Assembly (NCBI GenBank): GCA_937871355.1
Contig: CALMPX010000062.1
Location: 1 to 13,013, forward strand
Length of the DNA stretch: 13,013 bases
Direction: 5' to 3'
Source: an uncultured Bdellovibrio sp.
GTDB taxonomy: Bacteria; Bdellovibrionota; Bdellovibrionia; Bdellovibrionales; Bdellovibrionaceae
Shown here piece by piece: positions 7,094-13,013 of the stretch. The notes below the pieces were generated by a model. The model was not told the origin of the DNA. It did no database searches and was given only the letters and a program-made list of their open reading frames with translations. The number at the start of each line of letters is the position of its first letter. The stretch's first letter is position 1. The position numbers were made by a program, and so were the translations under genes.

Positions 7094-7123
7094 CCATGAC
7101 CCTTCCGCTATTATGGGTCATGG
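7094..7123. repeat. Perfect 9-bp inverted repeat over the start of the deaminase-like gene
   Basis: CCATGACCC (7094-7102) and GGGTCATGG (7115-7123) are exact reverse complements around a 12-base loop. The left arm contains the ATG at 7096 and the right arm contains the in-frame ATG at 7120. In mRNA both start codons would be paired, which could make translation depend on ribosomes arriving from the upstream gene. No T-run follows, so a terminator is unlikely. Confidence 0.6.
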
Positions 7124-8763
7124 TTGTATCACTCACACACAAGCTTCTCGTTAAAGAATTCATCGAAATCGTTTCAGAAACAAACGGCATAACACTTCTG
7201 GATACCGTGGATCTTTTATTATCCTCGTCGTTAAAATCAAAAAATCAAGATGCTTACGACACTGTTTACAGTTTTAAACAAATTCTGAATTCATTTGTCG
7301 CAAACGAAACACCTATTCAAGCTTTACTTAATCATCCATTTGCGAAAATTTTAGAAGAGTTTTTTAAACGCTTTCCGGTTAAATACTGTGAAGAGCATAT
7401 TCATTTAACGGGATCATTAACCGCCGAATTTGTCTGGGAAAAATTAAAACCTTTAGTTGAGGGCCCACTGGCTGAAGTTTATAAAAAGAAAATTACCGAA
7501 GTTTATGGTTTAAAATCTTGGCCCATCCAAAGCGTGGCTGATGTTGACAATCTTATACGTTTAAAAGAAACAGAAGGTTTTACCACTTATTTGAAAATTC
7601 TTTTTTTAACTAAGCTCATTTTTACCTCACGTCAGGCCCATGCGGATGCCGCCTATAGTATGGCTAAAGATCTTTACGACAAATACAATGTCGGCATGGT
7701 TCGTTTAAAATTTTCACTCAGCCGCTCGACTTCAAATAGCGACGAGCAAATTCCAGGTATTGATAATGTAACATCCGAAGATGTTGTTCTTGGATTATAT
7801 TCCGGATTTATCGAATTTAAAAATGAGCATCCTGATTTTAATTTTATTTTATCGCCGTCATTTAGAAAAGAAGCCTCTTTCTTTGATTCAAGTAAATATA
7901 AAAATCGCAAAGAACACTTCATGCAACAGGTTGATGAAATTATTGAGTTAACCGAAACGTATCCTGAGCTAAAGCCTCATCTTTGCGAAGTTGACACCGT
8001 CGGCGATGAGCGTGAAATGTACCGTAAAGAACACTTTTTTGAATTGCAATCTGGCTTTAGAAAATTACAGTATAAAGGTTTTAAAATAAGATCCCATCAC
8101 GGAGAAACCTGGCATACTTTACGCCGAGGCATTCAATCCGTGGATAATGCGATGAACATCTGGCATATAGATACATTAGAACACGGAATCAGTTTAGGCA
8201 TTAATCCTAATCGCTATTTTCATGAATTGTATCAGCGTGTGATCAAACAAAATTTTGAACAAATTCCGGTTCACGCGAACACAACAGATTATAAGGAATT
8301 AGCGGAACTGGACTGGGGCTCGCGTATTGAAGTTTTACAAAAGCTTCGTGACGGCGTGACCTTAACTGAAAAAGAACGCACATTGTTTCTTAAAGCAAAA
8401 TTCCATACGGCGCGAGAAATTGAACAGTATCAGCATGACGTTTTAAATCGTTTAATTCAAAAAGAGGTTTCGCTCGTTTCGCTTCCCTCTTCAAATAATA
8501 AATTAACAGGAAAGTTCGAAGATTATAAAGATCATCCTTTTTCATGGTGGGAAAAGAAAAATGTCAATCTGGGCGTCGGCACTGATAACTACGTCACGTT
8601 AAATACTAATTTTATTCAAGAAATGATTATCTTATTGTTAACAGACTCTCATAATCTTAAAATCACCAAACTTCTCATGGTTACAACAGGCGAAACACGT
8701 CGACCGTATTTAAGTCAGTTGTTGTGGCAAATGAGAAAGGATATTAATCTCGATGTCCCTTAA
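7096..8763 (+). CDS. Adenosine-deaminase-superfamily metal-dependent hydrolase (enlarged)
   Basis: A 555-residue amidohydrolase of the adenosine/AMP deaminase branch, which hydrolytically deaminates adenine nucleosides or related compounds using a zinc ion. The key motifs appear in family order. They are H101-x-H103 in EEHIHLTGSL, the DTVGDE box at 300-305 (like DLaGdE), H334-H-G-E337 (like HAGE, supplying a metal ligand and the catalytic Glu), H363 in TLEHG (like IGHG), LPSSN at 463-467 (like CPxSN), and D497 in GVGTDN. The usual second Asp of T-D-D is Asn498, and this residue touches the substrate base in characterised enzymes, so specificity may differ. It is about 200 residues longer than ordinary ADA: an 85-100 residue helical N-terminus plus an insert at about 370-460. 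Start codons at 7096 and 7120 lie in a hairpin; AGG at 7091-7093 is the only Shine-Dalgarno candidate. Its end overlaps the permease start by 11 bases. Superfamily firm, substrate unknown. Confidence 0.85.
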   Translation: MTLPLLWVMVVSLTHKLLVKEFIEIVSETNGITLLDTVDLLLSSSLKSKNQDAYDTVYSFKQILNSFVANETPIQALLNHPFAKILEEFFKRFPVKYCEEHIHLTGSLTAEFVWEKLKPLVEGPLAEVYKKKITEVYGLKSWPIQSVADVDNLIRLKETEGFTTYLKILFLTKLIFTSRQAHADAAYSMAKDLYDKYNVGMVRLKFSLSRSTSNSDEQIPGIDNVTSEDVVLGLYSGFIEFKNEHPDFNFILSPSFRKEASFFDSSKYKNRKEHFMQQVDEIIELTETYPELKPHLCEVDTVGDEREMYRKEHFFELQSGFRKLQYKGFKIRSHHGETWHTLRRGIQSVDNAMNIWHIDTLEHGISLGINPNRYFHELYQRVIKQNFEQIPVHANTTDYKELAELDWGSRIEVLQKLRDGVTLTEKERTLFLKAKFHTAREIEQYQHDVLNRLIQKEVSLVSLPSSNNKLTGKFEDYKDHPFSWWEKKNVNLGVGTDNYVTLNTNFIQEMIILLLTDSHNLKITKLLMVTTGETRRPYLSQLLWQMRKDINLDVP

Positions 8764-10030
8764 GCCTGTCGATCAAAAAACGACGAGTCTTTATCAAAAA
8801 ATATTTAACCTAAGACAAATGATTATCTTCGTCTTAGGTTTTTCCAGTGGTTTTCCGCTGTTATTAACAGGATCGACTTTCAAACTGTGGCTCTCACAAG
8901 AAAAAATTGATATTAAGACTATCGGTCTCATGAGTCTCGTTGGCTTAGCCTATTCTTTAAAATTTATCTGGGCACCTCTTTTAGATCGTTATCATCTTCC
9001 TTTTCTTGGACGTCGTAAAACTTGGTTGATCGTGACTCAATCGATGTTAGCCGTGGGATTATTTATGATGGGGCACTTATCTCCTTCAACACAGTTATAT
9101 GAATTAGGTCTCTGGGCGGTGTTCGTCGCTTTCATGAGCGCCACGCAAGATATCACCATTGATGCCTATCGCGGAGAAATTTTAGCCACCGAAGAAGTGG
9201 GCTTGGGATCATCCATGAGTGTGTACGGATACCGCGTGGCTATGTGGATGGCTGGCGGTATCATGGTTTCATTCGTTGCTGATACGAATCTTGAAACCGC
9301 TGGACGAATTTCTTGGGCTCAATTCTACTGGATCGCGGCAGCAATCTTTGTCGCTTTAGCTTTTATTTCTATCTTTTTACCAGAACCAAAAAATAATTCA
9401 GCACCGAAGACTTTATTTAATGCCGTTGTAGAACCTTTCACGGAATTTTTTAAACGAGAAAATGCCATTTATATTTTATTGTTTGTTTTCACTTTCAAAT
9501 TAGGCGATCAAATTGCGGGAAGCTTGCTGTCTCCATTTTATAAATCAATGGGCTATGTGAATGCTGAAATTGGATTTGTCACCAAAACCTGCGGAATGAT
9601 TTCAACTTTCGCTGGCTTGTTCGCCGGCGGATTGGCTTTGCTTAAACTCGGTGTGAATCGATGCCTGTGGATTTTTGGAATTTTTCAAGCCGTCTGTATG
9701 GCCGCTTTCGCACTGATCACTTATACCGGACCAGTCATTTGGTCTTTAGCTACAGTTGTGATCTTAGAAGATTTTTCAGCCGGAATGGCCACGGCGGCGT
9801 TCATTGCATTTATGTCTTCCATTTCGACGGGAAAGTACACCGCAACTCAGTTTGCATTATTATCAAGTCTGGCCGCTTTAGGCCGAACATTATTTTCAGG
9901 TTACGCTGGATATATGCAGGAATCACTTGGTTGGGCCGGTTTTTTCTACGTCGGCGCTTTGATGGCGATTCCCGGCTTAATCATGCTCCATCTTATGACT
10001 CGAACGATCTCTTCAAAATCCGCAACTTAA
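8753..10030 (+). CDS. ampG: AmpG-like MFS permease (muropeptide transporter family)
   Basis: A 425-residue inner-membrane protein of the major facilitator superfamily with about 12 hydrophobic segments. The first 95 residues follow E. coli AmpG closely: FVLGFSSGFPLLLTGST (26-42), LSQEKIDIKTIGLMSLVGLAYSLKF (47-71) and APLLDRYHLPFLGRRKTWL (74-92). The DRY..P..GRRKTW loop between TM2 and TM3 is an MFS hallmark, and AmpG carries anhydro-muropeptides from periplasm to cytoplasm for wall recycling. A later segment, FVAFMSATQDITIDAYRGEIL (about 124-144), is also typical of AmpG. The start codon overlaps the end of the deaminase-like gene by 11 bases; AAGGA lies at 8737-8741. Its stop overlaps that of the convergent lipoprotein gene (TTAA). 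In a predator it could import prey wall fragments, and its place after a deaminase leaves open another substrate. Family confident; substrate inferred. Confidence 0.85.
   Translation: MSLKPVDQKTTSLYQKIFNLRQMIIFVLGFSSGFPLLLTGSTFKLWLSQEKIDIKTIGLMSLVGLAYSLKFIWAPLLDRYHLPFLGRRKTWLIVTQSMLAVGLFMMGHLSPSTQLYELGLWAVFVAFMSATQDITIDAYRGEILATEEVGLGSSMSVYGYRVAMWMAGGIMVSFVADTNLETAGRISWAQFYWIAAAIFVALAFISIFLPEPKNNSAPKTLFNAVVEPFTEFFKRENAIYILLFVFTFKLGDQIAGSLLSPFYKSMGYVNAEIGFVTKTCGMISTFAGLFAGGLALLKLGVNRCLWIFGIFQAVCMAAFALITYTGPVIWSLATVVILEDFSAGMATAAFIAFMSSISTGKYTATQFALLSSLAALGRTLFSGYAGYMQESLGWAGFFYVGALMAIPGLIMLHLMTRTISSKSAT
8807..8843 (+). other. Terminator-like hairpin inside the ampG coding region
   Basis: AACCTAAGAC (8807-8816) and GTCTTAGGTT (8831-8840) form an exact 10-bp inverted repeat with a 14-base loop. 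The T-run continues directly into 8841-8843, giving five T in a row. The shape is that of a weak intrinsic terminator, although it lies at codons 19-30 of a gene conserved to the N-terminus. It may be an attenuator, an mRNA-stability element or chance. Confidence 0.4.
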
Positions 10031-11121
10031 TTCGCAGACGACGGAGCAACTTCGGTATGGTTTGAGCCCGCTGATTCACAAGAATAATCTTTAATATACT
10101 TATTTTCATTTAAAATTTCCGCGGTCGGCTGACGAGAAAACAAACTCGTTTTTTGACTAGGAATTCGAGCTAAACATTCATTCAGATCGCTGATATCAGA
10201 AGTTGCGATGACTTCGTTTTCTACATTGTAAGACATATATAAATAAGGATAGCTTTCCGATTCTGAATGATTTTCATTAAACGAAAATTTCAAGCCAGAT
10301 TTAAGCTGTTTTTGATTTTCTAATGAAAACATTTGAATGATTTCATCTGACTTACGAGCATCATTTAAAATTTTCATCCAAAGATTAACATGCTTATTAT
10401 CTTTTCGTTTTCCTAACTCACGCGACAATTTATTTAAGACTTCAGCGAAGACGAACTTATTCATCGTATTTTTCTCAAATGAAATTTCATGGTTAAATTT
10501 TAAAATAAAACCACGCTCGGCCAAGTAAGAAATGAACTCATTCGAAAAATCAAAACGTTTAACTGTTTTACGAGTTCCTGCCTGATTTAAAATTTTGCGA
10601 ACATCTGGCACTGAGGGGAAATCAAACTGAGTTTTAGTGATTTCCTTACCCAGATATTCGGCGATACGACTTTTCCCGCACGGCATATTCGTTTTCAAAT
10701 TGACGACTCCGCGACTCTCAACTTTACCATATTGAATGGATAAAATGGTGGCTCCATCCAAGTCATTTTCGAGAACAACTTTTGGAACATCACCTTTTTT
10801 AATTTCTATGACATGAAAGCGATTGAACCATTCAGGATTTGTTTGCATCATATTCAAATAAACGGACAATTTTTCTGTCCAAAACGGTTTTTGGACTTCT
10901 TTGCAACGAGCGTCGATTTCGTTTTTCTCTGTTTCAAATAAAGTTTCCTCAGGAATATGAAAAAGTACATTGTTTTGAGCCGCTAACAAAAGGTTTTGCT
11001 TAAGATGTTTGTATCCGTAAATTTCTTCCGTCGATGAAGGAAAACGCAAAGTCGAACTGACACAACCCACTTGCACAAATCCAATTAAAATAATACCCAA
11101 ACCAACAAAACTTAATTTCAT
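10027..11121 (-). CDS. Predicted lipoprotein of unknown function
   Basis: A 364-residue exported protein. The N-terminus (MKLSFVGLGIILIGFVQVGC) has one lysine, a hydrophobic core and Cys20 after Gly, consistent with lipidation, though Gln at -3 is not standard. The mature protein is hydrophilic and mixed alpha/beta; near the middle lies a charged helical stretch (LNKLSRELGKRKDNKHVNLWMKILNDARK). Later cysteines include one in NECLARIP and one in YSCESAG. I recognise no domain. ATG 11121 is supported by AGGA at 11130-11133, 8 nt upstream. The stop shares TTAA with the convergent ampG stop. It lies 134 bases downstream of the TPR-LysM lipoprotein on the same strand, but the dyad-rich gap suggests its own promoter or control. 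A cell-envelope role is the most that can be said. Confidence 0.7.
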   Translation of the reverse strand: MKLSFVGLGIILIGFVQVGCVSSTLRFPSSTEEIYGYKHLKQNLLLAAQNNVLFHIPEETLFETEKNEIDARCKEVQKPFWTEKLSVYLNMMQTNPEWFNRFHVIEIKKGDVPKVVLENDLDGATILSIQYGKVESRGVVNLKTNMPCGKSRIAEYLGKEITKTQFDFPSVPDVRKILNQAGTRKTVKRFDFSNEFISYLAERGFILKFNHEISFEKNTMNKFVFAEVLNKLSRELGKRKDNKHVNLWMKILNDARKSDEIIQMFSLENQKQLKSGLKFSFNENHSESESYPYLYMSYNVENEVIATSDISDLNECLARIPSQKTSLFSRQPTAEILNENKYIKDYSCESAGSNHTEVAPSSAN

Positions 11122-11158
11122 TTTTAAAATCCTAACTCAAGTGATAAACCTAAGTTCC

Positions 11159-11164
11159 ATTATG
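11159..11164 (-). promoter_or_regulatory. Possible -10 box of the unknown lipoprotein gene
   Basis: CATAAT on the minus strand (one mismatch to TATAAT) lies 37 nt upstream of the ATG at 11121, and no convincing -35 is visible at 16-18 bp. It sits in the near-palindrome CCATAATGG. Low confidence. Confidence 0.25.
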
Positions 11165-11200
11165 GACTGTGTCGCTGAAATAAGGATCCCTAAGTCGACC

Positions 11201-11245
11201 TCCTAGACCTGTTCTAGACAGAAGTTTATGGCTTTAGGTCTAGGA
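11201..11245. repeat. 10-bp inverted repeat with clustered CTAGAC motifs between two lipoprotein genes
   Basis: TCCTAGACCT (11201-11210) and AGGTCTAGGA (11236-11245) are exact reverse complements around a 25-base loop. The loop holds another CTAGAC (11214-11219) exactly 11 bases after the first (11203-11208), so the two face the same side of the helix; a third copy, GTCTAG, is at 11238-11243. The stretch lies just downstream of the TPR-LysM gene and 80-125 bases upstream of the next lipoprotein gene. No T-run follows on either strand. An operator for a DNA-binding protein fits better than a terminator. Confidence 0.55.
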
Positions 11246-11255
11246 TAAGCAGGGC

Positions 11256-12680
11256 TTAATCTTCTGATTTTTCTATAGTGGTAGGCATTTCTTCGATGAC
11301 TTCAGAAGTCGATTCAATCTGCGCTCTGGGTTTGATTTCTTTATGATTTATTGTGACAAAACTATCTTTTTTTCGCACCAAGAGTTGATCTGATCCACGA
11401 TCTTTTATTTCCCAAACTGAAATTTGCTCATCACATTTAATCGGAACTGTTATCTCTTGCCCCGGCTCAAGGAGGTCAGGATGATTCAAAGTATTCAATT
11501 TTAACAATTGATCAAGTGAGTTGTTTTTTCCAAAGACCGGCTCCAATTGAAGGGTTCTTAAAATCGCAGCGATGTGATCGCCTTGATGAACTAAGTATTT
11601 TACTGGTTTGGTGATGGGCGTGCATGCTGTTTGCTTTTCAGCACGACTTATTGATTTAGTTATAGGCCGTAGTTTAATTTCTTGAGCTGGTACACGCTGT
11701 TCTTCGTCATTTTTATTTTTGTCGTTTTTGCTCCGAAGACTGATTAACTGATTTAAATATTCTTTAATATTATTTTTTTGCGTATCATCAACAAAGCCAG
11801 ATTGCCACTCAAGTTCATCGATAGCTAGCTGATAATCTTCGATTTTAACTGCAGCTGTCACAATAGATTCTGATACAGGAATCGTGTGCTTTTGATATTT
11901 TATATATTTTTGACCAGTTAAAATGACTTCATGCCATCTTTGTAAATCTGTCAAAACTTGTATTTTCTTTTTTAGCAACATTTCATCTAACGGCTTTTCG
12001 AGCTCAGCTGCTTCGAGCTCTTTCATTGCTTTTTCGTTATTCTTTTGAAGCGTATAAATTTCAGCTTTGGATAAATTGATTAAGGCTTTTGATGCTGTTT
12101 CTAATTGATCTTTATTTGAAGCGAGCAAATTTAAAACTTCAAATGCTTGTTCATAATTTTTTAAACGAAGGCACAGTTCGTACATTTTCCATAGCCTGCT
12201 ATTGAATCTCGTTTTTTCATATTGCGATTTATTAATTTCATAAATGCGCTCTAAGGAACCTGATTTTTCAAAAAAATATGTGAGTACATTAATTTGTTTA
12301 TCTGTTAAAACAGCCGATCCATCCAACAGGCCTTCATTCTGATCTAAATACCGATTGAATTCAGACAAAGCCATTTCATTATTCTCTAAAGCTGAATAGG
12401 ATTGAGCTAAACCAAAACGAGCTTCATTATTTTTATTATTATGCAATAACGACAACTGATAATCTTCAATCGCATCGTCATATTTATTTTGTTCGAAATA
12501 ATTGTTGGCTAGTTTCAGGTAATAGTCTGAAAGAGTTAAAGCCTTTTTATCCAAATCAGTATTCATTGAATTTAAAGCTTCGTTGACATTTAACGTCGAA
12601 CAGCCGGCCAACAAGACGAACACCAGGGTCATGCAAATAGAGTTGAGTATAATTGTTTTAGTTCCTGTTCGTTTCATCAT
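11256..12680 (-). CDS. TPR and LysM domain lipoprotein
   Basis: A 474-residue envelope lipoprotein. The signal peptide ends in the classic lipobox L-A-G-C (Cys27). Residues about 46-115 form TPR repeats: 'YYLKLANNYFEQNKYDDAIEDYQLSLLHN' then 'NNEARFGLAQSYSALENNEMALSEFNRYLDQ'. Further weaker helical repeats run to about 310 (for example NYEQAFEVLNLLASN, NNEKAMKELEAAELEKP). A charged linker follows (RSKNDKNKNDEEQ). A LysM peptidoglycan-binding domain lies at about 360-415: VKYLVHQGDHI...LQLEPVFG...LLKLNTLNHPDLLEPGQEITVP. Cys353 and Cys416 flank it and may form a disulfide. The protein would anchor to a membrane and bind the cell wall, with TPRs recruiting a partner. Two adjacent ATGs (12680 and 12677) are possible; AGG is directly upstream. 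It is divergent from a CpaF-type ATPase gene, so a link with a pilus or secretion machine is plausible but unproven. Confidence 0.85.
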   Translation of the reverse strand: MMKRTGTKTIILNSICMTLVFVLLAGCSTLNVNEALNSMNTDLDKKALTLSDYYLKLANNYFEQNKYDDAIEDYQLSLLHNNKNNEARFGLAQSYSALENNEMALSEFNRYLDQNEGLLDGSAVLTDKQINVLTYFFEKSGSLERIYEINKSQYEKTRFNSRLWKMYELCLRLKNYEQAFEVLNLLASNKDQLETASKALINLSKAEIYTLQKNNEKAMKELEAAELEKPLDEMLLKKKIQVLTDLQRWHEVILTGQKYIKYQKHTIPVSESIVTAAVKIEDYQLAIDELEWQSGFVDDTQKNNIKEYLNQLISLRSKNDKNKNDEEQRVPAQEIKLRPITKSISRAEKQTACTPITKPVKYLVHQGDHIAAILRTLQLEPVFGKNNSLDQLLKLNTLNHPDLLEPGQEITVPIKCDEQISVWEIKDRGSDQLLVRKKDSFVTINHKEIKPRAQIESTSEVIEEMPTTIEKSED

Positions 12681-12715
12681 CCTATGTATCGGGTTGCCGG
12701 CCTACCGCCTGGATA

Positions 12716-12727
12716 AGACCTAGGTCT
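12716..12727. repeat. Perfect 12-bp palindrome upstream of the TPR-LysM gene
   Basis: AGACCTAGGTCT reads the same on both strands. Eight bases after it is GTCTAG (12735-12740). It lies between the divergent TPR-LysM and CpaF-like genes and shares TAGGTCT with the dyad at 11201-11245, so both may be sites for one regulator. Confidence 0.5.
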
Positions 12728-12766
12728 GTGAATAGTCTAGATGTATCATCTTTATCTAAAAACATT

Positions 12767-12772
12767 CCGATA
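12767..12772 (+). promoter_or_regulatory. CCGATA box upstream of the CpaF-like gene
   Basis: CCGATA ends 8 nt before the ATG at 12781, the same spacing as the CCGATA of the sigma-28-like box before the gene at 4379. No sigma-28 -35 is recognisable here, so a promoter is only suggested. There is no good Shine-Dalgarno for this gene either. Confidence 0.25.
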
Positions 12773-12780
12773 GAATGAAT

Positions 12781-13013
12781 ATGAGCACGCCTAAAATAAA
12801 TTATGGCCCGCTAGCGGCTTTATTTAAATCGCCTGATGTCACAGAAATTATGATTAATTCCTGGGATAAAATATTTGTAGAACACAAAGGTCTTCTCGTG
12901 CAAACCAATTTAAAATTTGAAGACAAAAAAGCTTTCGACTTTTTGATCGGATCGATTTTAGACACAGTACCTGGAGACAAGAATCAATTCACTTTTGATG
13001 GCTTACTTCCTGA
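12781..13013 (+). CDS. cpaF: CpaF/TadA-family secretion ATPase, N-terminal part (runs off the right edge)
   Basis: An open frame continues to the end of the window, giving 77 codons. It reads MSTPKINYGPLAALFKSPDV, then TEIMINSWDKIFVEHKGLL and a helix KAFDFLIGSILDTV. This matches the N-terminal region of CpaF/TadA-type ATPases, where the pattern 'PLxxLLxDPxVTEIMVNGPxxIyVExxGxL' is highly conserved. These hexameric ATPases power Flp/Tad pilus assembly or related type II/IV secretion machines at the inner membrane. The Walker A and B motifs would lie beyond the edge and cannot be checked. Another in-frame ATG exists at 12775; neither has a Shine-Dalgarno. It is divergent from the TPR-LysM lipoprotein gene. 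Family call is good for so short a piece; whether it is a Tad-pilus ATPase or a relative cannot be told. Confidence 0.7.
   Translation, partial: MSTPKINYGPLAALFKSPDVTEIMINSWDKIFVEHKGLLVQTNLKFEDKKAFDFLIGSILDTVPGDKNQFTFDGLLP

Noticed and set aside
4379..10030. RADAR defence system
   Set aside because: RADAR needs the RdrA ATPase; the large gene here shows no Walker motifs and the deaminase lacks clear RdrB-specific sequence. At most a distant analogy.
9661..10065. 134-codon plus-strand open frame overlapping the end of ampG
   Set aside because: It is in another frame of the strongly supported permease, rich in Arg/Phe/Ser, with no recognisable domain or Shine-Dalgarno.
11201..11245. Intrinsic terminator of the TPR-LysM gene
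   Set aside because: No T-run follows the stem on the minus strand, and the loop is 25 bases with further CTAGAC copies.
1..13013. CRISPR array, tRNA or rRNA genes, insertion sequence or phage genes
   Set aside because: No regularly spaced repeats, no tRNA/rRNA-like stretches and no transposase, integrase or phage proteins were seen on either strand.

Overview
The window looks like chromosomal DNA from an AT-rich, Gram-negative predatory bacterium of the Bdellovibrio type (Bdellovibrionota). The main clue is a TIGR02147-type winged-helix regulator, a family concentrated in Bdellovibrio and Fibrobacter. Supporting clues are several lipoprotein signal peptides, an AmpG-type muropeptide permease, a CpaF/TadA-type secretion ATPase, and TTG/GTG or apparently leaderless starts. 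This placement is an inference from gene content and base composition; no rRNA or tRNA is present to confirm it. Gene density is high: the longest gap without a gene is about 134 bases, and two convergent pairs overlap at their stop codons.

Left part (1-4273): a SlyD-like FKBP prolyl isomerase (minus) is divergent from a small GNAT acetyltransferase (plus). That acetyltransferase converges on a TIGR02147-family regulator (minus). The regulator is divergent from a small lipoprotein gene (plus) across an intergenic region holding a perfect 12-bp inverted repeat. A minus-strand two-gene unit follows: a second GNAT protein, then a DadA/PuuB-like FAD amine or amino-acid oxidoreductase with a good Shine-Dalgarno and a GTG start.

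Central part (4379-10030): three plus-strand genes, tightly spaced and probably one operon. They encode a 900-residue HEAT-repeat-like helical protein ending in a possible HEPN-like domain (RNPVAH), a 555-residue adenosine-deaminase-superfamily enzyme with all metal ligands visible, and an AmpG-like MFS permease. A perfect sigma-28-type -10 (GCCGATAA) lies directly before the first gene. Sequence alone does not show whether the operon serves nucleoside salvage, nucleic-acid modification or defence, or cell-wall recycling. It is the most interesting unit in the window.

Right part (10027-13013): two minus-strand lipoproteins. One is unrecognised; the other has TPR repeats and a LysM domain. Both have dyad-rich upstream regions carrying the same CTAGAC / AGACCT elements. 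Divergent from the TPR-LysM gene, a CpaF/TadA-family ATPase gene begins and runs off the right edge, so this end may be the border of a pilus or secretion locus.
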